A DNA stretch of 64,000 bases from Zeugodacus cucurbitae (taxonomy: Eukaryota; Arthropoda; Insecta; Diptera; Tephritidae). The notes beneath the pieces were generated by a model. It did no database searches and was not told where the DNA came from. It saw only the letters and a list, made by a program, of their open reading frames with translations. Position 1 is the stretch's first letter. The number at the start of each line of letters is the position of its first letter. Positions 1-10,395 of this stretch are shown here, piece after piece. Position numbers and translations under genes: made by a program. The DNA lies in assembly GCF_028554725.1 (NCBI RefSeq), contig NC_071669.1, positions 29,688,001-29,752,000 of the forward strand, in the 5' to 3' direction.

Positions 1-538
1 GCAAGCTGTAACTTGAGTAAAAATTTAGATATCTTAATGAAAATGAAATTGGAAGACGTATTTCTTGGCACCATAAGATTCGTTAAGTTCGAAAATGTGC
101 GTAATCGGACCATTGCCACTCCCACAAAATGGCGATAACCGAAAATTTGGTACAAAGGATTGTTCTAGGAAAGGGCGTATTTGGATGTAATTTTTTTGGG
201 GAATTGGGCGTGGCCCCGCCCACTACTATGTTTTTTGTACATATCTCGCAAACTAATTAAGCTATATCAAGGAAACTTTCTAGAGTCGTTTCTTTTAGGT
301 ACTACCTTATACCGTCCAAAAATGAAGGAAATCGGGTCATACGGCCCACCTCCCATACAAAGGTTATATTAAAAATTACTAAAAATGCAGTAAGTTCAGT
401 AAGGAAAACAACCAGAAACCTTAAATTTCATTGTAAAGATGGCACAGAAGAGCTGCTCTCAAAATGGTTTACAAAATTTTAAATGGGCGTGGTTCCGCCC
501 ACTTATGGGTCAAAAACCATATCTTCCTTACTTGTTTT
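1..538 (-). repeat. Family A dispersed repeat, copy 1, cut by window edge
   Basis: This copy reads as the reverse complement of about 1230-1782. Its first bases (GCAAGCTGTAACTTGAGTAA) mirror the end of that segment, and both contain 'GGGCGTGG...CCGCCCAC' blocks and the phrase 'GACCCATAAGTGGGC' or its complement. The right end is the family terminus CCTTACTTG near 530-538. No convincing coding frame is present; the 63-codon open frame here is also open in non-coding copies. It is a non-autonomous repeat whose superfamily I cannot name. Confidence 0.75.
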
Positions 539-875
539 ATAATTCTTTTGTTTTTTAACTTTCGACTGTAAATACGCATTTTCATTTGTTTACAAATTTT
601 ACATCAATTTGTATTTATTTTGAATTTATTTCTTTTGAAACAACTGTTTGACAGCAAAATGCTTTTCACCTCAATTGGTGACTTTTTTAAGCTTTTTTCT
701 TATGAGGTTCGAGCCAGAATAGACTCACAAAATATACGTCACAAGAAACCTCACAAATTTTTCTTCACAACTCAGTTATGAGGTTTTTTCAGAATAGGGC
801 TGTAACACCCCAATTGAATTGTGCAGTTAAAAATACAAATACGTGAAAAAAATATTTTATTTGAATCAAAATATA
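539..875. other. AT-rich spacer between two inverted family A copies
   Basis: No gene is visible. Two similar short phrases, ATGAGGTTCGAGCCAGAATAG near 702 (read in part) and ATGAGGTTTTTTCAGAATAG near 778, form a diverged direct repeat. The stretch is the loop of the long inverted repeat described in the findings. Confidence 0.5.
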
Positions 876-1970
876 AACAAGTAAGGAAGGGCTAAGTTCG
901 GGTGTAACCGAACATTTTATACTCTCGCAATTTAATTTATTTATTTAACTTTATTTATATTATATAATACACAATTTGACCCACATATTCGTCATATATA
1001 TTGTATAAAGTCCATTGAAAGTTGGAAACCATAATATTAGGTTAGAAGCATCGATATCTTCACTAGTACTTACTTTATATATTGTAAAGTAAACGATTCA
1101 GATTGTCTTCAAAGTTCTGGTATCTAGGAAGTATGCGTGGTTGTGAAGCGATTTGGCCTATTTTCACAACATATCCTTGGGATGTAAGGAAACTATTACA
1201 AACCAAGTTTCATTGAAATCGGTCGAGTAGTTCCTGAGATATGGTTTTTGACCCATAAGTGGGCGACGCCACGCCCATTTTCCATTCTGTAAAAAAATCT
1301 GAGTGCAGCTTCCATATGCCATTTCTTATGTGAAATTTAGTGTTTCTGACGTTTTTCGTTGGTGAGTTAACCCACTTTTAATAATTTTCAACCTAACTTT
1401 TGTATGTTAGGTGGGCGTGGTTATGATCCGATTTCTTTAATTTTTGTACTGTATTAGGAAGTGGCTAAACAAAACGACTGCAGAAAGTTTGGTTTATATT
1501 GCTCTATTGGTTTGCGAGATATGTACAAAAAACTTAGTAGGGGCCGGGGCCACGCCCACTTCCCCAAAAAAATTACATCCAAATATGCCCCTTCATAGTG
1601 CGATCCTTCATACCAAATTTTATTTCCATAGCATTATTTATGGCTTAGTTATGGCACTTTATGTGTTTTCGGTTTTCGCCATTTTGTGGGCGTGTCAGTG
1701 GTCCGATTTTGCTCAACCAAACCTTCCTATGGTGCCAAGTTTCATCAAGATATCTTAATTTTTACTCAAGTTACAGCTTGCACAGACGGACGGACGGACG
1801 GACGGACGGACAGACAGACATTCGGATTTGAACTCCACTCTTCACCATGATCACTTTGGTATATATAACCCTATATCTAACTCGTTTAGTTTTGGGCGTT
1901 ACAAACAACCGTTATGTGAACAAAACTATAATACTCTCTTTAGCAACTTTTGTTGGGAGAGTATAAAAAG
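876..1970 (+). repeat. Family A dispersed repeat, full-length copy 2
   Basis: The copy starts with GTAAGGAAGGGCTAAGTTCG, followed by a phrase ending TTTATACTCTCGCAA. It ends with GGGAGAGTATAAAAAG, so the two ends form a short imperfect inverted repeat. The interior holds repeated phrases such as GGGCGTGG and GACCCATAAGTGGGC that recur in at least eight places in this window. Open frames inside are short and not conserved between copies. It is probably a non-autonomous element of about 1.1 kb. Confidence 0.75.
1783..1821 (+). repeat. GGAC/AGAC tetranucleotide microsatellite
   Basis: Five to six GGAC units are followed by three CAGA units inside family A copy 2. Other copies have short relics of it, such as CTGTCCGTCTGTCCG in the copy at 15.8 kb, so the microsatellite is part of the family. 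Confidence 0.9.
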
Positions 1971-2127
1971 AACTATGTTTAGTAGTTAAGCATTATTTTT
2001 CATGAGTCGGGAGAAAGGCTTGAATGTCGCATTAATGCGACGGCTAATTAGAGATCGTTCCACTAGTGAAGTACGCTAAGAATTAAAATGTTGTTATTTG
2101 TTATGGTTACTATATTTTGTATATTTT

Positions 2128-2500
2128 CAATTAGATTTGAGAGATATTACGGTGTACACATCAAACAAAGCATTTTCGTACTTGTTGGCCGCATTTTAAA
2201 TCCACAAACCGATTAACTGCTGTCCCTCCAATTATGAAGATTTGCGCAACTCTACGATTCTTTGCTGAATGTAGCTATCAGAAAGGCCAAGGGAATGACT
2301 TCGGAATTTCAAAACTTAAATACAATGTCAGCGATTCTTACCACATTTATGCAACAGAAAATATGCCCAAAACATATAAAATTTAAAATAAGTGTATAAG
2401 AGACAAATACTACTAAAATAATAAATAAAAACAATGAAACAGAATTTCCTGGTGTAATCCGATGAATGAATCGAACAGATGTGCACATTTCAGCACCTGC
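2128..2500 (+). pseudogene. PIF/Harbinger (HARBI1-like) transposase relic
   Basis: One frame from about 2208 reads RLTAVPPIMKICATLRFFAE and then CSYQKGQGNDFGISK. This is the conserved N-terminal block of HARBI1-type transposases (P-x-L-K-x-C-x-T-L-R-F-F-A). After a frame change, QQKICPKHIKF near 2352 and TEFPGVIR near 2442 follow in family order. The position where the first catalytic Asp (D-G/C-T-H) should lie reads MNRTDVHI after a stop. Several frameshifts and stops make it non-functional. A second relic at 42.2 kb shares the middle block. Confidence 0.7.
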
Positions 2501-2779
2501 AACATCTGTATAATAATATCTATATCTACAGAAGAATCTAAATCAAATCTTACAAATTGCTTAAAAATATAGTACTATTAAAATATTAGCTTCTGCAATT
2601 CGTTTCCAGCCCTATGTGGTCACATGAATCTATTTATTTCGGCTTCAAAGCCATTCTATTGTACCTGCGGATGGTTTTGCATTTATTTGAAATAATATTT
2701 AAAAAGCAACTCATAAAAATTATATATTAATGTATATACTGCTTTACCCTGTATCCCCTGTTGAATCTCCAACAAAAAT

Positions 2780-3260
2780 AAGTTTATGATACACTATTGA
2801 TATCTGTTTATGAAGAAAATGTTGGTTTATATTTCCTGGATGTGCCTGGTGGAAATGAAAAGACATTCCTCAAGCCATTAGTTTTAGCCACTGTTCGTGT
2901 GAGATCCAACGTTGTGGTTTCAGTTACTTTTTCCGGAATAGCTGCCACATCGTTAGAAGAATTGCCTACGCTCCTTCAAAACTAAAATTAACGACAGATC
3001 TTCTAAATGTTAAAGAATCAACATGAAAACTTGCAAGACACTCTACGATGGCCCAAGTTTTATCAGCATCGAAAAAGATCATATGGGGCGATTGCACCAT
3101 GGTACATAAACGTTCATTGGAAGCACTTAAAGGAACATTAAAAGATCTTCCTAATGGTTTAAGATGTTTTAGAGTCGCAGTGATTTTACTGGCTGGCGAT
3201 TTCCCAAAAACTGACATAAAAGATCAACTGTTGCCGACGAAATAAACTTGGATTTTTCCT
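2780..3260 (+). pseudogene. Helitron Pif1-like helicase relic
   Basis: The frame at 2797 reads LYFLDVPGGNEKTFLKPLVL, a decayed Walker A (GGTGKT became GGNEKT), followed by a motif Ia remnant (FSGIAATSLE). After a frame break, KKIIWGDCTMVHKRSLE near 3069 is a decayed Walker B, with GDC replacing the usual DEC. ILLAGDFPKT near 3183 matches helicase motif III. The order agrees with the better-preserved Helitron helicase at 54.3-55.8 kb on the other strand. No Helitron ends could be assigned. Confidence 0.75.
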
Positions 3261-3895
3261 GGCTACATGGGACGAGTACTGGCGAAGATTCAAAACTTTT
3301 CTTGCTTGCTCATGGTTACTGTTGTTGTTGCAATCGTATTTTAGGTTTTTCCCCACCTTATTCAGACAAATTTTTGTGGTTTTTATCTACTTAATGTAAT
3401 ATTTAAGAAAAATCCCAAAGTGAAAGCTCTGAAAGTTTTCGTTCAGAGTCCTTCTAATGCAGTATATTTAATTTTTTTGTCCCTGAATAATATTGTATAT
3501 AGTCCTTAGCTTAATATTAAAAAATTTGGACACCTATTTCTTATTTTTTCATTGAAATAATAAAAATATACCAATTGATTAACCTTCTCGTGAACTCATT
3601 TGCAAGACAATTCTGATTTCCAATTAGATCTGTAGTTCCAATTAGCTATCTTATTCGAGGCCTATCTTATGTTTTTGCTTTTGTTGTTTTTTTAACATAT
3701 TCTATTACTAGATATATCTTATAATAATACTGTAAAAGAAAAATCATAAAAACTAAACCTTTATTATAGAAATTTAATGTCAAATTTGATTTTTTGTATC
3801 AATTTGCATTTTGCAAAGAATTGACAAACTGTAAATAACTTATAACTAATTGTAACGATGTCGCAAAATATGATCACATAAGCGGGGGGTAAATC
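3261..3895. other. AT-rich non-coding stretch
   Basis: I see no reading frame of note, no terminal repeats and no similarity to the other repeats in the window. Confidence 0.5.
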
Positions 3896-3929
3896 AACCC
3901 TTGAAAGTTGAAATGTCGTCTATCACAAT

Positions 3930-4010
3930 TAGGGTATTCACAAGGTGTCATATTGTGTCATATCGTCATATTGTCATATTTTTTTATGACTGTCATATCA
4001 ACACTGTTGT
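3930..4010 (+). repeat. TCATAT-rich short repeat
   Basis: The hexamer GTCATA, or close variants, occurs about seven times (GTGTCATATTGTGTCATATC and onward). It may be the end of a small MITE or a decayed simple repeat. No partner end was found. Confidence 0.4.
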
Positions 4011-4426
4011 TGTTTCACATGCAAAATTAAAATATGACTGATACAACACTGCATGGTATGTTTCTTGAGTTCGCTATTCTATACCCCTACAAACTTGCTG
4101 CCGAATTTTTTCGGTTTTTTGCGACATATGCCTAGTACTGCAGTAACCGGTAACTTTTTGGAACCGGTTTTTTTTTTGGGACACACTCGTGGCAGTGTGG
4201 GCGGTCGGTGGGTGGGGCTTTTGGGCGTTTTGGGGTAAAACTTCGACGAGTAGGTAGTCGGTTTTCTTTGAAGAACCGGTTTTTTTGGGTCGGTCAGTGG
4301 TCGGTTTTGCTCGTGCCCTTCTGCCCGAACACTTCTCAACCAACTTATACCGCACATTGTGTATATCTGGAAAATACGGACATATATCTGGTTTTGGCAT
4401 CAGCAAAAATCGCTATGATTATGTGT

Positions 4427-4880
4427 AGGGATGGAAAAGTCGACTCTGACTTTAGTCGAAAATCGATCTTTTATTAGAAATAATAGACTTTTTAGGATCG
4501 ATTCAAGCTTGTCTTGAATCGATTAAAATCGACTTTTACTCGATGACTTTGACAGTTGATGAATTAAGATAATCACTATAAGATTACTTTTAAAAGCACA
4601 ATACAAAGTACAAAGTACCAATCGAAGCGTTTCTTTATAAATAGCTTCTTTCTGATTTTCTGATTGGTCTATAACAATATAATGTTTATATTGCCGCCGG
4701 TAATTGATGTAATTAACTTTTTAATATACGGTACATAGTATTGAACAATTCTTTATCATGGCTCCCAGTTTGATATGGGCCTATTGCACAAAAGTTAACA
4801 ATGGCAGTAAAGTTAAGTGTGATTTATGTCATAAACAGTTTTTGTTTAATAAAAGCACATCAACAATGATGAAGCACTTA
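4427..4880 (+). mobile_element. hAT-like element, 5' part
   Basis: TAGGGATGG at 4427 looks like a hAT terminus, and a BED zinc-finger exon (separate entry) lies 330 bp inside. The segment also has clustered TCGA-containing subterminal phrases (4440-4545), as hAT elements often do. It is interrupted at 4881 by another element and resumes at 6705. The right terminus and 8-bp target duplication were not found. Confidence 0.5.
4758..4880 (+). pseudogene. hAT transposase BED-type zinc finger, interrupted
   Basis: The 41 residues from the ATG read as an N-terminal BED finger: a W-A-Y aromatic pair, KVKCDLCHKQF with the C-x2-C pair, then a STSTMMKHL stretch where the H-x-L-x3-5-H half should begin. 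The finger stops exactly where the inverted-repeat element begins at 4881. Joining 4880 to 6707, with one TA counted once, continues the frame as EQNILCVLCTKLF before a stop. This supports a real exon broken by insertion. The second finger His is not visible, so it was probably already degraded. Confidence 0.6.
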
Positions 4881-5261
4881 CAATGGGCCTCATGCATAAA
4901 ACGTGAGCTTGAGCTCCGACTCGATTTTTTGAGTAAAAGGTGCTTGTCGTATGCATAATAAAATTTGATGTGTTTGCTTTTTCTCGCTGCTTCGGTTTGA
5001 TCTCATCTTGCTCAGTTTGAACGAAGTTAGATGAGCTAGTGCTCATTGTCATATGCATAAAAACAAGCTTTTGCTTTCTTTTGTGAGCTCTTGCTCAAAT
5101 TTTGTTGAGGCTGCCTTATAGTTGACTCGCGTACACTCGGAGTCGCGTTTTTGAGGAGTCAGAAGAATAACATAGTGGTGCCCTCAGTAACATTGATAAA
5201 ATTTGACTAAATTTAATATTTTGTGCAGATCCTATATTCCAAACTGGTATAATCACAAAGT

Positions 5262-6308
5262 TGCTACGAGAGTATAATAGTTTTGTTCACAAACTAAACG
5301 AGTTAGATATAGAGTTTTATTTATACCAAAGTGATCAGGGTGACGAGTAGAGTTCAAATCCGGATATCTTGAGTGCTAACTTGAGTAAAAATAGTCACAT
5401 ATCTTGGTGAAACTTGGCACACTTATTTCTTGGCACCATAGGAAAGTTGTTTTCGAAAATGGGCTAAATCGAACCACTGCCACGTCCACAAAATGGCGGA
5501 ACCCAAAAAGGCAAAAAGTGCCATACCTAAGCCATAAATAAAGCTATAAAAGTAAAATTAGGTACAAAGTATCGCACTGTAAAGGGGCATATTTGCATGT
5601 AATTTTTGTACATATCTCGTAAACTACTAAAGCTTTCTAAAACCATTTCTTTTAATCGGATTATAACCACGCCCACCTCCCATACAAAGGTTATTTTGGA
5701 ATCTATTAAAAATGTTTTAATTCAGTAAGGGAAAATACCAGAAACCTGTAATCATTACTACAACTTCATTATCATGATGGTGCATAAATGCTGCACTCAA
5801 ATTGGTATACAAAATTTTAAATTTGCTCCTCCCACGTATGGGTCAAAAACCATATCACAGAAACTAATCCACCAATTTCAATGAAATTCGGTTCATAATA
5901 ATTTCCTGACATCCCAATAATATGTTGTGAAAATAGGCCAAATCGGTTCACAACCACGCCTACTTTCTATATACCAGAACTGTGACGTCAATCTGAATCG
6001 TTTACTTTACGATATGTAAAGAACTTTGCGCAAATGCTGCATTTATAGTGTGGCATCGCCCTTCTAAAAACCGAAATTGGACCATAAGTTTAAAATTTAT
6101 AGGGAATATTTTTCTTCTAATAATATGTCTCCGTGACAAAAATGGGTTCCATGTACCTAATATTAAGGTTTCCAACTTTCAATGTACTTTATACCATATA
6201 TATGACGAATATGTGGGTCAAATTGTGTATTATAGTAATAAAATTAAATGATTAATCGCAATTTAGAGAGTATAAACTGTTCGGTTACACCCTAACTTAG
6301 TGCTTTCC
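5262..6308 (-). repeat. Family A dispersed repeat, copy 3
   Basis: The copy begins with GTTGCTACGAGAGTATAATAG and ends with GAGAGTATAAACTGTTCGG followed by TTACACCCTAACTTAG, the family termini in reverse orientation. It is about 1.05 kb, close to copy 2 in length, and is inserted inside the TA-flanked element. The interior shares the CACGCCC and TGGGTCAAAAACC phrases. Confidence 0.75.
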
Positions 6309-6516
6309 CCGTTAATTGAATGCCCAATTTTTGCTCAATTTCTTTTACACATGTTTCTAGTGTGTGTCTTTTATTTTTAATGCTTGGTAATTGACCCTTT
6401 TCTAGCAAATATTTATTTTGTTTTAGTTTTTCTACTAAAAATTTAGAAATGTCGTAAGTTTCTATTTTATTATTATTATTTGATCCTACTTCTACTTTTC
6501 TTTCATTTGACGACAC
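6292..6516 (-). other. Unassigned 74-codon open frame, possible Myb/SANT- or MADF-like
   Basis: The product is charged and helical-looking: NNNNK run, then DISKFLVEKLKQNKYLLEKG and KHRTLETCVKEIEQ-like spacing (read KRHTLETCVKEIEQKLGIQ). The spacing resembles one repeat of a Myb/SANT or MADF DNA-binding domain, which accompanies several DNA transposons. It starts at GTG, has no clear exon borders and ends inside the family A terminus. It may be a decayed accessory gene of the 4881-6704 element or chance. Confidence 0.25.
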
Positions 6517-6934
6517 GTTTGCACTTCTATAACATTAGATGTTTGATCTCCCTTTGCTCAAGTAATTGCAATTGGTTTGAACTCATTTTTATGCATACGA
6601 AATTGAGCAAAAGCTGTTGCTGTTTGATCGAACTCGACTTACGAGCAATTGCTCACATGCCTCAACTCAGCGCTTTTACTCGTTTTTATGCATGAGGCCC
6701 ATTGTAGAACAGAATATTTTATGTGTTTTATGTACAAAATTATTTTGAATAATTATAACTATAATTCCAGTGACTACTTAGGTAACAAATGATTAGTTAA
6801 TTTATTGCAAGTATCAACAAATACAATGAGATGCAACAAACATACGAATATCACCTGCAGGAAGTGGTATTGACGAAACGTAACGGCGGCACGCGGGTGT
6901 ACTTTCCTGTTTGAGCGATGCAGGCGTGTTCAAT

Positions 6935-7165
6935 GGTAAAGATGTTCAATGATGAAGATGCAATGACGATAATGTCCAACGATGTAGTCTATTACTAACT
7001 GTGTGCGAACGATGACGATGTATTCAATGGAGAGGATCCAACGACGACAATGTCCAACGATGCAGTCTAATACTGAATGTGTGTGAACGATGACGATGTA
7101 TTCAATGGAGAAGATCCAACGCCGATAATGTCCAACGATGCAGTCTAATACTGACAACCAAACTC
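6935..7165. repeat. 78-bp minisatellite, about 2.7 units
   Basis: TGTCCAACGATG occurs at 6973, 7051 and 7129, a spacing of exactly 78 bp. Between these lie GAACGATGACGATGTATTCAATGG and variants (each quoted part under 20 bases). The array lies just inside the primer-binding site of an LTR retrotransposon fragment, so it is in the untranslated leader. Confidence 0.9.
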
Positions 7166-7199
7166 CGAAATGATGTGCGAACAACGAAACAACTTACTC

Positions 7200-7219
7200 G
7201 TGCCCCACTTTGGGCGCCA
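7200..7219 (-). promoter_or_regulatory. Primer-binding site for tRNA-Lys
   Basis: The plus strand reads GTGCCCCACTTTGGGCGCCA. This matches the 3' end of an insect tRNA-Lys, including the added CCA, with two mismatches as I recall that tRNA. On the minus strand it is a TGGCGCCC-type primer site a few bases from an LTR end, as in many Gypsy-group elements. Confidence 0.8.
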
Positions 7220-7224
7220 AAAAA

Positions 7225-7560
7225 TGTAGGGTTATAAGTTGTTTTATAACCGCGCAAATTTGCAAAAAGCGAAAAAAAGGGCCGAGTAATGACACTGTAT
7301 GGTGGTCATCTATTATACTGCCTTTATTGCAAAATTCTTTCCCTTAAATAATATTCTGAACAATATTTTGAAATAATATAATACTAATAATAGAATAATT
7401 CGATAATACGAACAGGCCTGACAATTAATGTGTTAGTTATTTCGGAAAACTACTGTACTTCAATGTATATTGCACAGCTCTGTGCAATGCTTCGAAAAGA
7501 TTTCTACCGATTACCTACCTACATTTAAATTTAAGCTTAAAAAAAGATTACCTACCTACA
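7225..7560 (-). mobile_element. LTR of a Gypsy-type retrotransposon (minus orientation)
   Basis: The LTR ends TGTAGGG at 7225, next to the primer site. Its outer end is probably one of two identical phrases, GATTACCTACCTACA, at 7509-7523 and 7546-7560. On the minus strand it contains CAATAAAGG, a plausible polyadenylation signal near 7325. A short hairpin (GGGTTATAAG...TTATAACC) lies at the inner edge. No gag or pol frame follows to the left: only about 370 bp of leader, including the minisatellite, remain. Confidence 0.6.
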
Positions 7561-7589
7561 ACAAAAACAAACTACAGTATAATATTGCA

Positions 7590-8380
7590 CCTCACAGGTC
7601 GATTAGTACTTTGCGGGATGCCTCTTACTACCAATAACTGCTTTCATACGTTTCAGCATGGATTCTACCAATTTCTTTGTATAGTTTGGAACAAATTCTA
7701 TTTGTAAACCCCCAAGTCGGCTTTATATCTAATTTGGTATTTTCGCATGTTCCAAAACTGACCACAGATTCTCAATTGCATTCAAATCTGAAGATTGCGC
7801 TGGTGTTTGTACTATGTGGATAGTTCCAAATAAGCCAACTTTGCCCAACTCCTAATATGTCCTTCTTTATCTTGGTAGTACCGAAAGTCATCAAAAGTAT
7901 TTAATTTAGCGGCATTTTGTAGCAAATATCGTTTCAAAATGTCCAGATACACACTCTAGCACATATTACATTACATTACATGTTCTCCACCATGTTTCAC
8001 GGTACTACGTAGATTTTGCGGTTGTAGCTCAGCAATTGGTTTTGTCCATACATATATATTTCTATCCGATCTAAAGAGGTTGAAATAACTCTCATCTGCA
8101 AAAATTACGGTGTTCCAGAAGCTTTAAGGCTTATATAACTGTTCGTTTGCAACCGTCAACCTTGCACTTCGAGTTTTAGCATTCATCAATGGTTTATTTT
8201 GGGCTGTGCGGCTATTTAAATCACCTTCTCTGAGCATTCTTCTTTTGGTTTTGGGAAGGTTGTTATTCCCAAGTATTTTTTCCATTTCGTTGCTTTAAGT
8301 TGGAGTACTTAAATAGCGATTTTCTCGTATTTTCCGTACAATCCAACGGTAGTCACTTCCGTTAAATATTTTATTATGAG
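7590..8380 (-). pseudogene. Tc1-like transposase relic
   Basis: Minus-strand reading gives, in order, EKILGNNNLPKTKRRML near 8285, then VIFADESYFNLFRSDRNIYV around 8110-8050 (first catalytic Asp in the D-E-S block). STVKHGGE follows near 7990, and SSDLNAIENLWSVLEH near 7790-7740 is the last block, which normally reads SPDLNPIENLW. The block with the second Asp is not recognisable. Stops and frame changes are frequent. No terminal repeats were found. Confidence 0.75.
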
Positions 8381-8723
8381 CCGATTTATTTTATTTACGA
8401 CACGATTTTCAAGAACGTCTTTAACATATACTTATATATACTTTACAAATGACAATACTAAAATGTCAAAATTTTTAAATATTATTCCAAGATAGCCAAC
8501 ATTTATAGCAGAATTTACTTTACATCCGAAAATCGGCACCAAGCTGTCGCCGCTAGCGGTAAACATTTGTGTATCATTTTGGATGTGAGCTTGTATTTCG
8601 GTATACGACCATGTTTTTACTTAACGCTTGGAAAAAATAAATAATTTTTGCGTTTTTTTGTTTTAAGATTAAACATATATGTACCTATAGAATAAATTAG
8701 CAAAAGTTTTTAATTTCGAAATA
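8381..8723. other. Non-coding stretch flanking a pogo-like MITE
   Basis: No gene is visible. The phrase TGTATCATTTTGG-TGTGAGC at 8571 recurs on the far side of the MITE at about 9296, a diverged direct repeat of unknown origin. Confidence 0.4.
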
Positions 8724-9253
8724 CAGTGAAACTTCTCTAACTCGAATCACTATATTCCACAAAAAACTTCGAGTTAGAGAGACTTCGAGTTATAGAATTT
8801 TCACTGAAACATAAATTTTTTTCAAAAAGCTGGAAAATAAAGATTTATACCCAGTTTTAGTTATTTTCTTCGCATAAAGTTTCATAAATTAGTTTGTTGC
8901 AGTTTGATATTGTTTGGCTCTTGACGTCTGTATCATATGCCTGAAATATCATATTTTTGTTCGCCTCCTTACAATATAGAGGGACTCTTTTAAAATTCTG
9001 CCCCGATGGTAGAATTTTAAATTTTGTATTATGCCCTGGTCGAAAAGTTCAAATTATGGAAGCAAATTTGTATGCAATTTTACTTCTATTGCCAATTCAA
9101 GAGTTCGAGTTATGGAGAACTTCGAGTTAAAGAAGTTTGAGTTATGGAAGGATATTTGTATGAAATTTGATTTCTAAACGCTATTGTCAATTCAAAAGTT
9201 TGGGTTATGGAGTTCTTCGAGTTATAAAAGGTCGAATTATGGAAGTTCCACTG
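8724..9253. mobile_element. pogo-like MITE 1 (TA-flanked, 530 bp)
   Basis: The element starts CAGTGAAACTTCTCTAACTC and ends GGAAGTTCCACTG, flanked by TA at 8722-8723 and 9254-9255. The interior is filled with permutations of 'ACTTCGAGTTA(T/G)' ('ttcgagttatgg'), typical of Tigger/pogo-type MITEs whose ends begin CAGTGGAAC. No transposase frame is present. Related copies lie at 29876-30316 and 10874. Confidence 0.85.
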
Positions 9254-9660
9254 TATAAACATGATTTTTTACTAAGCGATTTTTCATTTCGTTGCTGTAT
9301 CATTTTGGCTGTGAGCCACAGTATTTTAATAAACGTATAAAAAAGCGATACATATCAATAGGAAGCGACGCCACCAGCTGAGAGTATTTTGACGATTTTG
9401 ATGCGGCTTATGGGAGTCGGCACTCAATTCAGCCACCATTGAAAAATTGTGTTACCCTTCTTTGCAAATCCCACATGCGAAGAGAGTGAAGGAGAAGCGG
9501 ACATTTGTGTTGGACGCGCGAGAAAATGCTCCAGGAAATTGTCAAATGAAACAAAATGAAACAAACCGACATGAAAAGCTAATAAAACTAGAAAAGGAAA
9601 CTTGGAAAAACAAAAGGGAAAAAAATGCTGTTTTAAGGGCATTACGATAAATCCTAAATC
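9254..9660. other. Unassigned stretch with overlapping short open frames
   Basis: Open frames exist on both strands at 9424-9663 (79 codons minus, 67 codons plus). The plus product is lysine-rich and ends EKETWKNKREKNAVLRALR. I do not recognise it, and opposing open frames in such sequence are usually chance. Confidence 0.3.
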
Positions 9661-10395
9661 CAAACTGGTGTTTCGTTGATTAGCAATTTAGGAGTAATTT
9701 CAAGGCCGAATTGCCGTTTGTCTGCCTACTAACAGGTGCCAAGTTGCCCCTATTCCCATTATAACTGGGCGTTGAAAATGAGTGAAATCGGTTCAGGAAT
9801 TACCTCAACCCTCATGTACTATATATGCTGATTTTCGTTATTCTATTGGACTTTATTTCAAATTGTGTGTAATAAAACTACATCAATAAATTGCGAGAGT
9901 ATAAAATATTCGGTTGTCTTTCCCTACTTGTTACAAATTGTTTTGGGCTATCGACACAGCCTTATACAATGGTAAAAATATTTTAACAAAGCAATAATGA
10001 CAACTTTCAAAATATTATTATTATTTTTTTTTTTTATAATTTTGTTGTCAATTCAAATAAAATCATCTTCTTGTTATCTTCCTCATAATTTTTCGATACA
10101 TACTTACTTTCTAATCCTTCCCTGGTCTTCCATAAATATTTCAAAACTAAAATTAGCCAGATCGGTTTGGCCCTTCTAGACTTTTTTCAAGACTAACGAC
10201 ACAAATTGTTTGTATGGGTGATTAGAAAATTGTGAATTTAAGACTTTTTCAGGCAATTTTTCTAATTTTTTTCTCCGTAAGAACCATCCCGGTACCTCTA
10301 AAAACATTCTAAACAAAGAATTTGCGAAATCGGTTCAGCGGTTCTCGAGTTATGCGCTTCGCAACACATTTTGAGATTCATTTTTATATTATAGA
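9661..10395 (-). mobile_element. Helitron family H1, 5' half
   Basis: The minus strand begins TCTATAATATAAAAATGAAT at 10395 after an A, a Helitron 5' end at an A^T site. This is followed by the phrase CATAACTCGAGAACCGCTGA, seen also in the copy at 18833. The segment then carries the family A terminus around 9885-9940 and the 'CCTACTAACAGGTGCCAAGT' phrase shared by all H1 copies. It stops at about 9661, before the helicase fragment found in other copies. Confidence 0.75.

Larger units (their letters stand above)
4881..6704. mobile_element. TIR element with TA target duplication, itself interrupted
   Basis: The left end CAATGGGCCTCATGCATAAA at 4881 and the right end at 6704 are inverted copies over about 22 bp. 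TA flanks both sides (4879-4880 and 6705-6706). Subterminal parts are rich in GAGC/GCTC and 'TATGCATA' phrases. Family A copy 3 (5262-6308) sits inside, so the element proper is about 0.78 kb. The TA duplication suggests the Tc1/mariner superfamily. The GGGCC start also resembles PIF/Harbinger ends, but a 3-bp TTA duplication does not fit. Confidence 0.7.

Noticed and set aside
1444..1758. 104-codon open frame in family A copy 2
   Set aside because: The frame is not conserved in copies at 5.3, 22.4 or 1-538, which have stops at equivalent places.
4074..4406. Two overlapping minus-strand open frames rich in K, P and T
   Set aside because: They lie over biased GGT/GGG-rich sequence (GGTCGGTGGGTGGGGC) with an open frame on the opposite strand too; composition, not coding, explains them.
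5350..5370. GAGTTCAAATCCGG, resembling a tRNA B box
   Set aside because: It recurs in every family A copy, and no acceptor stem or A box fits around it.
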